From Acidobacteriota bacterium (GTDB lineage: Bacteria; Acidobacteriota; Terriglobia; Acidiferrales; UBA7541), in contig QHYK01000114.1 of the NCBI GenBank assembly GCA_003224085.1, positions 1 through 39,296 on the forward strand: a stretch of 39,296 bases of DNA. Direction: 5' to 3'. The stretch's first letter is position 1; each line of letters starts with the position of its first letter. The position numbers and the translations under genes were made by a program. The notes under the pieces were generated by a model. The model was given only the letters and a program-made list of their open reading frames with translations, made no database searches and was not told the DNA's origin. Positions 7,285-15,999 of the stretch are shown here, piece by piece.

Positions 7285-9504
7285 GTGAGCGAACAGACGG
7301 CATATCGAGAGCGGCCATGGAGTTCCACGGCGCCGCCGGGAGAATTTCGCACGTACATCTCCGCGGCGGAAAGCTTGAAGGAATTCACTGTTCGCGCGGT
7401 GATTCTCGGCGCGCTGTTTGGTCTGCTCTTTGGCGCGGTCAGCGTCTATGTCGGTCTGCGCGCTGGACTCACGGTTTCCGCTTCGATCCCCATCGCCGTG
7501 CTCTCGATCAGCATCCTGCGGGCGTTTGGCCGTTCGACCATCCTCGAAAACAACATCGTGCAGACCACAGGCTCGGCTGGGGAATCGCTGGCCGCCGGCG
7601 TGATGTTCACGCTGCCAGCGCTGATTTTTCTTGGCTTCGGCTCGGAATTTACTTTTTGGCGGATTTTCCCGCTAGCGCTGCTCGGCGGATGGCTGGGCGT
7701 GCTGTTCATGATTCCGCTGCGCCGCCAACTGATTGTGAAAGAACATGGCAATCTAACTTTTCCGGAGGGCACCGCGTGCGCCGACGTTCTCGTGGCCGGC
7801 GAACGCGGCGGTTCATTCGCCGGACGCGTGTTTTGGGGGCTCGGCCTCGGCGGTGCGTACACCTTCATGATGAACACGGTCCAAGCTTGGACCGGCCAGC
7901 CGGAAGCGCGACCCAGTTGGTTCCCGGGAGCCTCTTTCCGTGCCACCATCACTTCGGAGTATTTGGGCGTGGGCTACATCATAGGCCCCAGAGTCGCGGG
8001 AATTCTGTTCGCAGGCGGCGTGATTTCCTGGCTTTTGGTAATGCCCGCAATTCAGTTTTTCGGCCAGCTTGCCGGCAACACGCCGATTTATCCTTCCACG
8101 ATTCCGATTCCGCAGATGACGCCCGACGACATGTGGCGTCAGTACATTCGTCCGATGGCAGCGGGAGCCGTGGCCGCGGCCGGACTGATCACGCTGATTC
8201 GTACGATGCCCACAATCATTTCCGCATTGCGCGCGGGTTTGAAGGATGTCCGCGCCGAAGGGCCTGGCGCCGCGCCAATCAACGGCAGCCGCATTGAGCG
8301 CGACATGCCCATGAGTTGGGTCGTTGCCGGCTCCGCGGTAATCATCATCTTGCTGTTCGCGCTGCTGACCGTCGCTCCCGTGAAAGGCGCCCACACCGCG
8401 TGGTATCAGAATCTGCTCGCGGGCCTCCTCGTGGTGATCTTTGGATTTCTCTTCGTCACCGTGGCTTCGCGAATCAGCGGCTTGCTCGGCAACTCCTCCA
8501 ACCCGGTCAGCGGCATGAGTATTGGCACGCTCATGGCAACTTGCGCGATTTTTCTCCTGGCTGGATGGACTGCGCCGAGTTACGGTGTCCTCGCGCTTAC
8601 TATCGGCGGCTCGGTGTGCATCGCTGCGGCGATCGCGGGCGCAACTTCACAGGATTTAAAGACCGGCTATCTCGTTGGCGCTACGCCTGTGCTCCAGCAA
8701 TGGGGCCTGCTGGTCGGCGTGACGGTTTCTACTTTTGCCATTGGCATAACGCTCGGGCTGATGAACAAAGGCCTGGAGAAATACATTCCCACGCGGATTC
8801 CCATTAATCTGCAGGCCTTGCCTAGCGGCGTGAAAGTGGAAAGAGAGACCTTCGAGCATTCAGGGAAAAAATACGCCCTCATCAATGCGCTCGGTTCCAG
8901 CCAGGTTCCCGATGGGGAGTATCTGTACGATCCGGAATCCCAGCGCATTGAACTCCAGTGGGCGCAAGGAATCGGTAGCGACAAAGCGCCGGCGCCGCAG
9001 GCTCGGCTGATGGCTACGGTCATCAACGGCATCCTCAGCCAGCGCTTGCCTTGGCGGCTTGTCTTGATGGGCGTCGCGTTGGTGATTGCGGTGGAAATCC
9101 TCGGAATACGATCCCTGGCGTTTGCTGTGGGCTCGTATCTTTCTCTCGGAACCACTGCGGCCATGTTTGCCGGCGGCTTGGTCGGTGTACTCGTCGAGGC
9201 CACCACGAAGAAAAAGGATGAAAGCGAGGCCGGTCCCGGCGCCCTTTACTCCAGCGGATTGATTGCCGCCGGAGGGGTGTTCGGCTTGCTAGGTATTGTC
9301 ATCAACCTGCTGCAGGATCCCGAGATTCCTGCGCACGTGCCGCATTGGGTTAGTGCGCTTTTGCGCCTTCCCTGGCGTGCAGACCTTTTTGCTTTCGGCC
9401 CGAGGCTTTTTGGCCCCCTGGCGACGAGTAATCTCTTCGGCCTGATTATGTTCCTGCTGCTTGCGGCTTCGCTTTTTTATTTTGCGCGCAAGAAGCTAGA
9501 TTGA
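7285..9504 (+). CDS. OPT family oligopeptide transporter
   Basis: A 739-residue polytopic inner-membrane protein of the OPT superfamily, which takes up oligopeptides or peptide-like metal chelates by proton coupling. Many hydrophobic segments (roughly 14-16) cover the length. The signature N-terminal region includes GLRAGLTVSASIPIAVLSIS and the ILENNIVQTTGSAGESLAAG segment (about 85-105), typical of prokaryotic OPT proteins. A hydrophilic stretch at about 505-580 separates two membrane halves, and there is a short charged loop TTKKKDESEAG near residue 645. Length fits the family. It stands alone, but the neighbourhood encodes several exported peptidases whose products could be its substrates (inference). 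Metal-chelate transport cannot be excluded. Confidence 0.93.
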   Translation: MSEQTAYRERPWSSTAPPGEFRTYISAAESLKEFTVRAVILGALFGLLFGAVSVYVGLRAGLTVSASIPIAVLSISILRAFGRSTILENNIVQTTGSAGESLAAGVMFTLPALIFLGFGSEFTFWRIFPLALLGGWLGVLFMIPLRRQLIVKEHGNLTFPEGTACADVLVAGERGGSFAGRVFWGLGLGGAYTFMMNTVQAWTGQPEARPSWFPGASFRATITSEYLGVGYIIGPRVAGILFAGGVISWLLVMPAIQFFGQLAGNTPIYPSTIPIPQMTPDDMWRQYIRPMAAGAVAAAGLITLIRTMPTIISALRAGLKDVRAEGPGAAPINGSRIERDMPMSWVVAGSAVIIILLFALLTVAPVKGAHTAWYQNLLAGLLVVIFGFLFVTVASRISGLLGNSSNPVSGMSIGTLMATCAIFLLAGWTAPSYGVLALTIGGSVCIAAAIAGATSQDLKTGYLVGATPVLQQWGLLVGVTVSTFAIGITLGLMNKGLEKYIPTRIPINLQALPSGVKVERETFEHSGKKYALINALGSSQVPDGEYLYDPESQRIELQWAQGIGSDKAPAPQARLMATVINGILSQRLPWRLVLMGVALVIAVEILGIRSLAFAVGSYLSLGTTAAMFAGGLVGVLVEATTKKKDESEAGPGALYSSGLIAAGGVFGLLGIVINLLQDPEIPAHVPHWVSALLRLPWRADLFAFGPRLFGPLATSNLFGLIMFLLLAASLFYFARKKLD

Positions 9505-9509
9505 GGCGA

Positions 9510-9607
9510 GAGTCGAAGAGTCAAAAAGTTCAAGATTCCGAAAATTCAAGCATTCAAAGTTTTCCTTCGGCCTTCGACTCTTTGGCTCTTTGACTCATGA
9601 ACTCTTC
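9510..9607. repeat. Degenerate 7-bp-periodic array (about 14 units)
   Basis: Between the OPT stop and the rhomboid gene, the sequence divides into consecutive 7-bp units with shared letters at fixed positions, for example GAGTCGA and AGAGTCA at the left, TTCAAGC and ATTCAAA in the middle, and TTCGGCC and TTCGACT at the right. The left end is purine-rich and the right end pyrimidine-rich. GAGTCGAAG (9510-9518) is the exact complement of CTTCGACTC (9572-9580), so the arms can pair. Confidence 0.6.
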
Positions 9608-9669
9608 GGCCTGCCGATGGCTACCCGCCGCTTTTGACGGAATTGTCGGCGCGCCGTAAACTTTCTTCT

Positions 9670-10458
9670 ATGTATTCTCGTTCCGGCATCAAGAGCCATC
9701 GCGTCAGCTTCGACTTTTACGTCACTCCTGCCATCAAGTTTCTCCTGATCGCCAATTTTGCTGTTTTTATCTTCGAAGCTTTGCTCTACCGCTTCTCCGG
9801 GCCGCCCGCTTATGGAGAACTGCTGCAGTGGTTTGGTCTTGTTCCCGCACGCGTCATTCTTTACCTCTGGCAGCCTTTTACGTACTTGTTCTTACATGAC
9901 CTTGGCAGCATCTGGCACATCCTCATGAATATGTTCACGTTGTGGATGTTTGGCCGTGAGCTAGAACTGGTTTGGGGCCGGAATCGTTTCCTGCGTTATT
10001 ACTTCATGACGGGCGTAGGGGCGGGACTCGTCAACGTGATCGTAAAAATGGCTCCCGCGCTTTTCGGTCAAGGGATTCCCAGAACGGCCTACATTCCTAC
10101 CATCGGTGCGTCCGGAGCTATTTTCGGAATCCTTGTCGCGTGTGCCATTCTTTTTCCCGGCCGGCGCGTTTATGTTTTCCCGCTCCCCGTGCCCTTGAGC
10201 ATGCGCACGGTTGTGATCCTCATGACGGTGGTAACATTTCTGGGGACGTTCGGGTTGGGCGCCGATAATGTAAGCCATCTTTGTCACCTCGGCGGAATGC
10301 TGGTGGGCTACGTTTATCTGCGCCGCGGATCTTTTCTCCACAGCCTGCGCAACAGCGTCTCCGACTGGCAACACCGCCGCAATCAACGGCGCTTCCAAAT
10401 TTACCTGGGCAAACACCGCAAGGATCCGCCCTCGCGCCCGGACAATTGGGTCAACTGA
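9670..10458 (+). CDS. Rhomboid family intramembrane serine protease
   Basis: A 262-residue protein with about six membrane segments that matches the rhomboid family, which cleaves membrane-embedded substrates. The HILMNMFTLWMFG segment (83-95) corresponds to the conserved HxxxN region of TM2. The catalytic serine is Ser148 in GASGAIFG, and the catalytic histidine lies in HLCHLGG (His203 or His206; His206 precedes LGG as usual). A basic C-terminal tail (about 217-262) is cytoplasmic by charge. I take the ATG at 9670; an in-frame TTG at 9634 would add 12 residues, and neither has a strong ribosome binding site. Substrates cannot be inferred. Confidence 0.9.
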   Translation: MYSRSGIKSHRVSFDFYVTPAIKFLLIANFAVFIFEALLYRFSGPPAYGELLQWFGLVPARVILYLWQPFTYLFLHDLGSIWHILMNMFTLWMFGRELELVWGRNRFLRYYFMTGVGAGLVNVIVKMAPALFGQGIPRTAYIPTIGASGAIFGILVACAILFPGRRVYVFPLPVPLSMRTVVILMTVVTFLGTFGLGADNVSHLCHLGGMLVGYVYLRRGSFLHSLRNSVSDWQHRRNQRRFQIYLGKHRKDPPSRPDNWVN

Positions 10459-10467
10459 AAATTTAGT

Positions 10468-10545
10468 GATCGGAGAACGGAGACCAGAGATCAGTCTTAA
10501 GACCGATGCTCCTCTCTGACCTCCGTTCTCCGATCTCGGATCTCT
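10468..10545. repeat. Palindromic 7-bp-periodic array between convergent genes
   Basis: Four units on the left (starting GATCGGA, GAACGGA) and four on the right (including GTTCTCC, GATCTCG) are both spaced by 7 bp. The outer arms are perfectly complementary over 15 bp: GATCGGAGAACGGAG at 10468-10482 against CTCCGTTCTCCGATC at 10521-10535. Inside lie a further CAGAGA/TCTCTG pairing and the palindrome GTCTTAAGAC. The transcript would form a long hairpin between the rhomboid gene and pyk, which converge here, so it may act as a two-way transcription barrier or stabiliser. No T tract typical of an intrinsic terminator follows. Confidence 0.7.
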
Positions 10546-10547
10546 TT

Positions 10548-11972
10548 TCACGCTGGCCCCCCGATTACGTGAAACTTCATGAAGTTTGTCGTGCCGCGAA
10601 TTCCCATAGGCGTTCCCGCCACGATTCCGATGACGTCGCCTTTGCGCACCAATCGCTCTTCGAAGAGCCGCTTTTCCGCTACTGCCGCCAGTCCATCAAT
10701 CTTTCGAATGTCCTGAATGTTTCGCGGATACACGCCCCAGATGAGCCCCAGGCGCCGCCGCGTTTCTTGCTCGGGCGAAAAAGCGACGATGGGCACCAAA
10801 GGGCGGTAGCGCGAGATCAGCCGTGCCGTGAATCCGCTGTGAGTGAATACGGCGATCACCTTCATGTGCAGTTCGCGCGAAGCGTGGCAAATCAGCTCGG
10901 CCACCGTTCCCGGCACTTCGAGTCGTTCCCGTCGTGCGGGTCGGGGATATTCTTTGATGCTCCCCTCCGCCGCTTCGATGATCCGCGCCATCATGCTCAC
11001 GGCTTCGACGGGATATTTTCCCGTGGCTGTCTCGGCAGAGAGCATCACCGCGTCCGAGCCGTCAAAAATGGCGTTGGCCACGTCGGAAGCTTCCGCGCGC
11101 GTCGGCCGCGGATTTTCCGTCATCGATTCGAGCATTTGCGTCGCGGTAATCACCGGCCGCCGCAGTTCCCTGGCCCTGGCGATAATCATTTTCTGCACGA
11201 CCGGCACGCGCTCCGGGGTCATTTCCACGCCCAAGTCTCCTCGCGCGACCATCACGGCGTCGGCCGCGCGCAGGATGAGGTCCAGATTCTCGATCGCTTG
11301 CGGTTTCTCCAGCTTGGCGATCACCGGGGTGTTTTTACCTGCGCGCCGAATCAGTTCCTTCGCCAACAGCACGTCCTCCGAACGCCGCACAAAACTTATT
11401 GCGATGTAGTTGGCGCCATGCTTCAGCGCAAACGCCAGGTCAGCGCGGTCTTTCGGCGTCAGCGCCGGAACGCGCAGCTGCAATCCCGGAAGATTGATGC
11501 CTTTGTGCTGGCCGAGCAAGCCGCCATTAACGACTTCGCAAATCACCTGACGGTCCTGGACCTTTTCGGCGCGCAGTTCGATGAGGCCGTCCGATAGCAG
11601 GACGCGGTCGCCGCGATGCACTTCCCGCGGCAGCCCCGCAAACGTCGTGCTGACCCGCGTGGAATCTCCCAAGACTTTCGCAGTCGTAATGATGAAACGC
11701 TGCCCGGGACGCAGTTTGACCGGCCCGCCGCCCGCCAGCGCTCCCGTGCGGATTTTCGGCCCTTGCAGATCGGCTAGAATGGCCACCGGTTTTTCGTGAT
11801 TGCCCGAGGCGGCGCGAACCATGGCGAAGCTTCGCGCGTGCTCCTCATGCGTACTGTGCGAGAAGTTCAGGCGGGCTACGTCCATCCCCGCCGCGAATAG
11901 CCGGTCGATCATTTTCGGCGAGCAGGTGGCCGGCCCGATGGTGCACACGATCTTCGAATGACGAAACTTCAT
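10548..11972 (-). CDS. pyk: Pyruvate kinase
   Basis: Catalyses phosphoenolpyruvate plus ADP to pyruvate plus ATP, the last step of glycolysis. The 474-residue product shows the family order: N-terminal KIVCTIGPA, substrate-binding ARLNFSHSTHEEH (about 30-42), the ISFVRRSEDV strand, the metal-binding MVARGDLGVE segment (about 237-246), the TATQMLESM loop and DGSDAVMLSAETATGKYPVE near 310, then the C-terminal regulatory domain containing FTHSGFTARL. The start is the ATG at 11972, which has GGAAG 7 nt upstream; a TTG 6 codons earlier lacks a site. The stop codon touches the palindromic array at 10468-10545. It belongs, with gpmI and eno nearby, to the lower glycolytic branch. Confidence 0.95.
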   Translation of the reverse strand: MKFRHSKIVCTIGPATCSPKMIDRLFAAGMDVARLNFSHSTHEEHARSFAMVRAASGNHEKPVAILADLQGPKIRTGALAGGGPVKLRPGQRFIITTAKVLGDSTRVSTTFAGLPREVHRGDRVLLSDGLIELRAEKVQDRQVICEVVNGGLLGQHKGINLPGLQLRVPALTPKDRADLAFALKHGANYIAISFVRRSEDVLLAKELIRRAGKNTPVIAKLEKPQAIENLDLILRAADAVMVARGDLGVEMTPERVPVVQKMIIARARELRRPVITATQMLESMTENPRPTRAEASDVANAIFDGSDAVMLSAETATGKYPVEAVSMMARIIEAAEGSIKEYPRPARRERLEVPGTVAELICHASRELHMKVIAVFTHSGFTARLISRYRPLVPIVAFSPEQETRRRLGLIWGVYPRNIQDIRKIDGLAAVAEKRLFEERLVRKGDVIGIVAGTPMGIRGTTNFMKFHVIGGPA

Positions 11973-12077
11973 ATTTTCTTCCGAGGACAAGGAGAAATTT
12001 CGCGGCTTTTTATTATTCTACGGAAGCCGTAGCCCAGTGATTTTCCTTTTGGGATTGTTCCAGCAGCTTTCCGTTTC

Positions 12078-13550
12078 CTAATAACGCGTCACTGCAAACT
12101 CCGTCACGATCTTCATCAGCACATCCACACCTTTGTCAAAAGCCACCAGGGGAATCCGCTCGTCGTCGCCGTGCATGCGCCGCAAATCTTCATCGTTCAG
12201 GGGAAACGGCACGAGTCCGTAAGCCTGCACGCTGTGCAGGCGAAGTTGCGCCGAGTCCGTCAGCCAGGTGGACTGAAAAGGCAAAGCTGGCGCGCCGCCG
12301 AATTCCCGCGAGGCCACGCGGCAAATCACATTATAAAAATCCGAATCCAGCGAAGACGGCGGCGCCGCCAGCCCGGCATTCGGCTGTACTTCCAGTTTCA
12401 CTGCCGGATCATTCACCAGCTTGTTCAAATCATTCACAACCGTGCCGATCGGATCTCCCGGTAGCAGCCGCACGTTCAAATTCCCGCGTGCTTCCGCGGG
12501 GATTACGTTGTTCGCCACACCCGCAGAGAGCACCGTTGGCGCGACCGTATCGCGCATCATCGAATTCCACAGCGGGCTGGCATCGGACACCACACGCTGC
12601 GCGTGTTCGCCGCGGTCCGTCGTGTCCATCGAACGGATCCATTTGGAGATTTCGTCATCCTCCAGCGGGGCAATGCCTTCGAAGTACCGCCGGACTATCG
12701 CAGTGAAATGCACCGGCGCGGTATACGTCCCAATCTTCGCAACGGCAGCCGCGAGATGCACCACGGCATTATCTTTCGTGGGTTGCGAAGCATGTCCTGA
12801 TGTTCCCCGCGCGATCACCGCGATATTCGCGGCCACTTTCTCGCTCGCTTGCACGCCGATGTACTGCACCTTGCCTTTTTTCACAAAGACGTTGCCGCCC
12901 TCGTTGATGGCAAAGCCTGCCGCAAACTTGTCCCAGTATTTCGCAATGAGCGTGCGGATGCTGGCGTCGCCACTCCCCTCTTCGTCGGCCGTCGCGAGGA
13001 AGATGACGTCGCGATTCAGGTGTGCGTTCGTCCGCTTCAGGTTAATGAACACTGCCAGGTTCGCGGCCAGCATGCCCTTGTCGTCGATCGCGCCCCGGCC
13101 ATACATGTAGCCGTCCTTAATCACCGCGCCAAATGGATCGACGGTCCAGCGCGACTTGTCCACGGGAACGGTATCGAGATGCGCAACCAGCAGGAGCGCT
13201 TTCGACGGTTCCGGCACCACCGAACTCCGCAACCGCGCCACGACTGCGCTTCGTCCCGGCGCAACGTCCACGACTTCCGCTTTTATTCCTTCTTTCTGGA
13301 GGAGCCGGGAGATGAACGTGGCCGCCGGCTGCTCGTTTCCCGGCGGGTTGGACGTGTTGATCTTGATCAAGTCCGCCAGCCAAGCCGCCGCTTCGGTGCG
13401 AACGGCTACTGTGGGGTCAACCACCGAGGATTGGCGGGCCGTACGGCTGGGTGCCGGCTGCGGGACTCCTTGCGCGGCAACCGGAACGCTCGCCGCCCAT
13501 AGCATGGCCGACAAGCCCGCAATAATCTTCAGCACCCGATTCCAATTCAC
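12078..13550 (-). CDS. Exported M20 family metallopeptidase
   Basis: A 490-residue zinc hydrolase of the M20/M25/M40 family (dipeptidase or carboxypeptidase type). A signal peptide (1-27, cleavage near VAA-QG) precedes a Pro/Ser-rich linker. The metal site is complete: His124 and Asp126 in AHLDTVPV, Asp156 in GRGAIDDKG, the Glu190-Glu191 pair in ADEEGSG, and a C-terminal histidine in RRMHGDDER. The dimerisation domain falls between about 235 and 360. The start is a GTG at 13550 with GGAGGAGGG 7 nt upstream; the ATG that overlaps this purine block would destroy the signal-peptide spacing. It probably trims peptides in the periplasm or outside the cell. The substrate is not predictable. Confidence 0.9.
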   Translation of the reverse strand: MNWNRVLKIIAGLSAMLWAASVPVAAQGVPQPAPSRTARQSSVVDPTVAVRTEAAAWLADLIKINTSNPPGNEQPAATFISRLLQKEGIKAEVVDVAPGRSAVVARLRSSVVPEPSKALLLVAHLDTVPVDKSRWTVDPFGAVIKDGYMYGRGAIDDKGMLAANLAVFINLKRTNAHLNRDVIFLATADEEGSGDASIRTLIAKYWDKFAAGFAINEGGNVFVKKGKVQYIGVQASEKVAANIAVIARGTSGHASQPTKDNAVVHLAAAVAKIGTYTAPVHFTAIVRRYFEGIAPLEDDEISKWIRSMDTTDRGEHAQRVVSDASPLWNSMMRDTVAPTVLSAGVANNVIPAEARGNLNVRLLPGDPIGTVVNDLNKLVNDPAVKLEVQPNAGLAAPPSSLDSDFYNVICRVASREFGGAPALPFQSTWLTDSAQLRLHSVQAYGLVPFPLNDEDLRRMHGDDERIPLVAFDKGVDVLMKIVTEFAVTRY

Positions 13551-13760
13551 GAATCCACCCTCCTCCATGATGTGGCCGCTGTCTGGCGAGAGCAGCGCAG
13601 CTAACGTTTTGCATCCAGAGTGCTTCATACTAACATGCAGGTATGGGGAACCGGCCCGGTCATTGCCGGTGCGGTGCCTAATTTCAATTGCCGGCCCGAA
13701 GCAAGCCCTGCGTGAAGATGAATGGTAGTGCATTTTTCCGTCATCAATGAGGGATGAACG

Positions 13761-14858
13761 ATGAAACCTTCGGTTTTGCTGCTTTTAGCCTTTGCTTTGG
13801 TTGTGGCCATGCCGCTCGCGGAGCAGCCTGCCCGCGCTCAGGCGGCCACCGGCCCGCAGGGCGGGCCTCCTCCGTCTCAGCAGCAACAGAAGCCCACGCC
13901 TCCGCAAACTCCGCCCACCGGGCAACAACCACCGCAATCCGACGTCAGCATCAGTGTAGATGTCCCTGTTGTGACTCTCGACGTCGTCGCGGCTACGCAG
14001 CACGGCGATCTTATTCCCAACCTCAAAAAGGAAAACTTCCGCGTTCTCGATGAGGGCGTGCCTCAAGCCATCACCAATTTTGGGCCGACCGAAGCGCCTA
14101 TCACCATGGTCGTGTTGATGCAGTTCAGCGGAAATGCTTACGGCTGGTTTGCCGCATACGCCAGATACTGGGCCGACGCCCTGTTCCCCAATCTGCAGGC
14201 AAAAGATTGGGTGGCTCTCGAAACTTTCGACATGAAAACCCGCATCGAGGTGGACTTCACACAAGACAAGGACGAAGTCCGCAACGCCATCTATCACCTT
14301 TACTTCCCCGGTTTCAGCGAATCCAACGTTTTCGATGCGCTGATCGAGACAACCGAACGGCTCAAGGACGTGAAAGGGAAGAAATCCGTTCTCTTGCTTG
14401 CCAGCGGCGTGGACACGTTCTCCAAGCACACTCTTGATCAAACGATGAAAGCGCTTCGCGGAAGCGATGTGCCTGTCTTTTGCGTAGGCTTGGGCAAGAC
14501 CTGGACGAACTTTCTTGAATCGCGCGGGAATCTCGGCGCGCACATGGATTATCTGCAAGCCGAAAATCAGCTTCGCACGTTTGCTCAGGAAACCGGAGGA
14601 TACGCTTGGTTCCCGCAGTTCGACGGCGAGATTCCTGACATCTTCCGCAGCGTCGCCGCTTTCCTCCGCCACCAGTACAGTCTTTCCTTTACACCTTCCA
14701 GCGGCGGAAAGGATGGCAAGTTCCACAAAGTCAAAGTGGAACTCGTCGCTCCCGACGGCGGCCCTCTGACGATCACGGACCAGAAAGGTAAGAAGCTGAA
14801 ATATCAGGTTTTCGCTCGCGAGGGCTATCAAGCCACCAAGAGCGGGGTCGGCGACTGA
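13761..14858 (+). CDS. Secreted VWFA-related acidobacterial domain protein
   Basis: A 365-residue protein with a signal peptide (1-27, cleavage near AQA), a Gln/Pro-rich linker (30-60) and a von Willebrand A-type domain of the VWFA-related acidobacterial family (about 65-335). Segments typical of that family are VPVVTLDVVAATQHGDLIPN and LKKENFRVLDEGVPQ. The metal-ion site is degenerate: in VVLMQFSGN the aspartate of the usual DxSxS is Gln121 and the last serine is Asn125, so metal-dependent ligand binding is doubtful. The ATG at 13761 has GAGGGATG upstream. The function is unknown; an extracellular protein-binding role is suggested by the fold only. It is divergent from the M20 peptidase gene. 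Confidence 0.88.
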   Translation: MKPSVLLLLAFALVVAMPLAEQPARAQAATGPQGGPPPSQQQQKPTPPQTPPTGQQPPQSDVSISVDVPVVTLDVVAATQHGDLIPNLKKENFRVLDEGVPQAITNFGPTEAPITMVVLMQFSGNAYGWFAAYARYWADALFPNLQAKDWVALETFDMKTRIEVDFTQDKDEVRNAIYHLYFPGFSESNVFDALIETTERLKDVKGKKSVLLLASGVDTFSKHTLDQTMKALRGSDVPVFCVGLGKTWTNFLESRGNLGAHMDYLQAENQLRTFAQETGGYAWFPQFDGEIPDIFRSVAAFLRHQYSLSFTPSSGGKDGKFHKVKVELVAPDGGPLTITDQKGKKLKYQVFAREGYQATKSGVGD

Positions 14859-14868
14859 CGCGGAGGGA

Positions 14869-14985
14869 AAAATGGAAGATGGAAAAGAGAAAATAGTCCT
14901 TAGCAGTTCGGTTTTTTGCCTTGGTGAACCTTGTAACCCCAGCCGCAAACTCTCCATTTCCAGGTTCAATTTTCTATCTTCTTCT
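14869..14985. repeat. Two-armed 7-bp-periodic array between convergent genes
   Basis: The left arm (14869-14896) reads as 7-bp units AAAATGG, AAGATGG, AAAAGAG, AAAATAG. The right arm (14951-14985) reads as pyrimidine units TCTCCAT, TTCCAGG, TTCAATT, TTCTATC, TTCTTCT. The arms are purine- and pyrimidine-rich respectively and can pair imperfectly. They occupy the short gap between the VWA gene and the 2-hydroxyacid dehydrogenase gene, which converge, and the right arm runs into the stop codon at 14985. Confidence 0.6.
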
Positions 14986-15992
14986 CAGTAGCCTCGCTTC
15001 AAATCCACGCGATTAAACATTTCTCGCCCGTCGAACCATCTCTCCAGCAGCTCCACCAAGAGAGCGGTCTGGCGTTTCCACAATCGATCGCTCAGCGCGC
15101 TCGTGTGGGGCGTGACAAAAAGGTTCGGCGTTTTCCAGAGTGGACTCTCCGCCGGCAGCGGCTCGGTCTCCGCCACATCCATTGCCGCTCCGCCCAACAC
15201 CCCGGTTTCGAGCGCGCAAATCAGCGCCTTTTCGTCCAGTAGCGAGCCGCGCCCCACATTGATCAACCGCGCTCCGCGCTTCATCTTTGCGAGTTCCGCG
15301 GCTCCGATGAGATGTTTAGTCTCCGCCGTCTCTGGCGCAGCAAGCACCACGTAATCCGCCTCCGGTAGCGCCTCTTGCAATTTTGCCGCTGGAAGAATTT
15401 TCTCTACCTGCGCGCCATCGCCTTTGCCGGACCGCGTCACTCCCCACACTCGCATTTCGAACGCCTTCGCGCGCTTCGCCAGTTCCCGCCCGATCGAGCC
15501 GTAACCTACGATGAGCAGCACTTGCCCATTCACCTCGGCCAAATGCTGCGGCTTGTCCCACAATTCCTGTTGCGACCAGTTTCCGCGGTCCTGTTGTCGC
15601 ACCGAATCGGGAAAATTGCGCGCCAGCGCCAAAATCAAGCCCATGGTGTGCTCCGCCATCGGCACGGAAAACACGCCGCTTGGATTCGTCACTAGAATCC
15701 CCGTGTTGCGCAGCTCCGGATACATCAATTGCGCCACGCCTGCGGCCGTAGAGTGAATCCACTTCAGCTTCCGCGCGTCTTTCAATTGCTTCGCGCGCAG
15801 CGAATAGCCCACAAAAATGTCCGTGTCCGGCAATTCCTCGGGGAGTTTGTCGTAATCCGGCAAATGCACCACGCGCATTTCCGGCCAGCGCTTTCGAATC
15901 GCCTCCCCCATGACCGGCTGTGGCCGCCACCACGTAAACGGGTGCCACACGCAAATCACCAGCTTTGTCTCGGCAGGTGTTGTGCGCATCAT
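14985..15992 (-). CDS. D-isomer-specific 2-hydroxyacid dehydrogenase
   Basis: A 335-residue NAD(P)-dependent dehydrogenase acting on an unidentified 2-hydroxy acid. The Rossmann motif GYGSIG (163-168) and the triad Arg248 (NVGRGS), Glu277 (AETEP) and His296 (TPHTSAL) are all present. It is shorter than serA and lacks an ACT domain; family relatives include glyoxylate/hydroxypyruvate reductases. It follows gpmI with a 7-nt gap when the ATG at 15992 is used; an in-frame TTG further upstream would overlap the gpmI stop. It is the third gene of a minus-strand run with the class V aminotransferase and gpmI. Reduction of hydroxypyruvate or glyoxylate would be a reasonable guess, but nothing in the sequence decides it. 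Confidence 0.88.
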   Translation of the reverse strand: MMRTTPAETKLVICVWHPFTWWRPQPVMGEAIRKRWPEMRVVHLPDYDKLPEELPDTDIFVGYSLRAKQLKDARKLKWIHSTAAGVAQLMYPELRNTGILVTNPSGVFSVPMAEHTMGLILALARNFPDSVRQQDRGNWSQQELWDKPQHLAEVNGQVLLIVGYGSIGRELAKRAKAFEMRVWGVTRSGKGDGAQVEKILPAAKLQEALPEADYVVLAAPETAETKHLIGAAELAKMKRGARLINVGRGSLLDEKALICALETGVLGGAAMDVAETEPLPAESPLWKTPNLFVTPHTSALSDRLWKRQTALLVELLERWFDGREMFNRVDLKRGY

Positions 15993-15999
15993 CGGCAGG

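Noticed and set aside
10506-11597. Long plus-strand open frame opposite pyruvate kinase
   Set aside because: Antisense to pyk and no family features.
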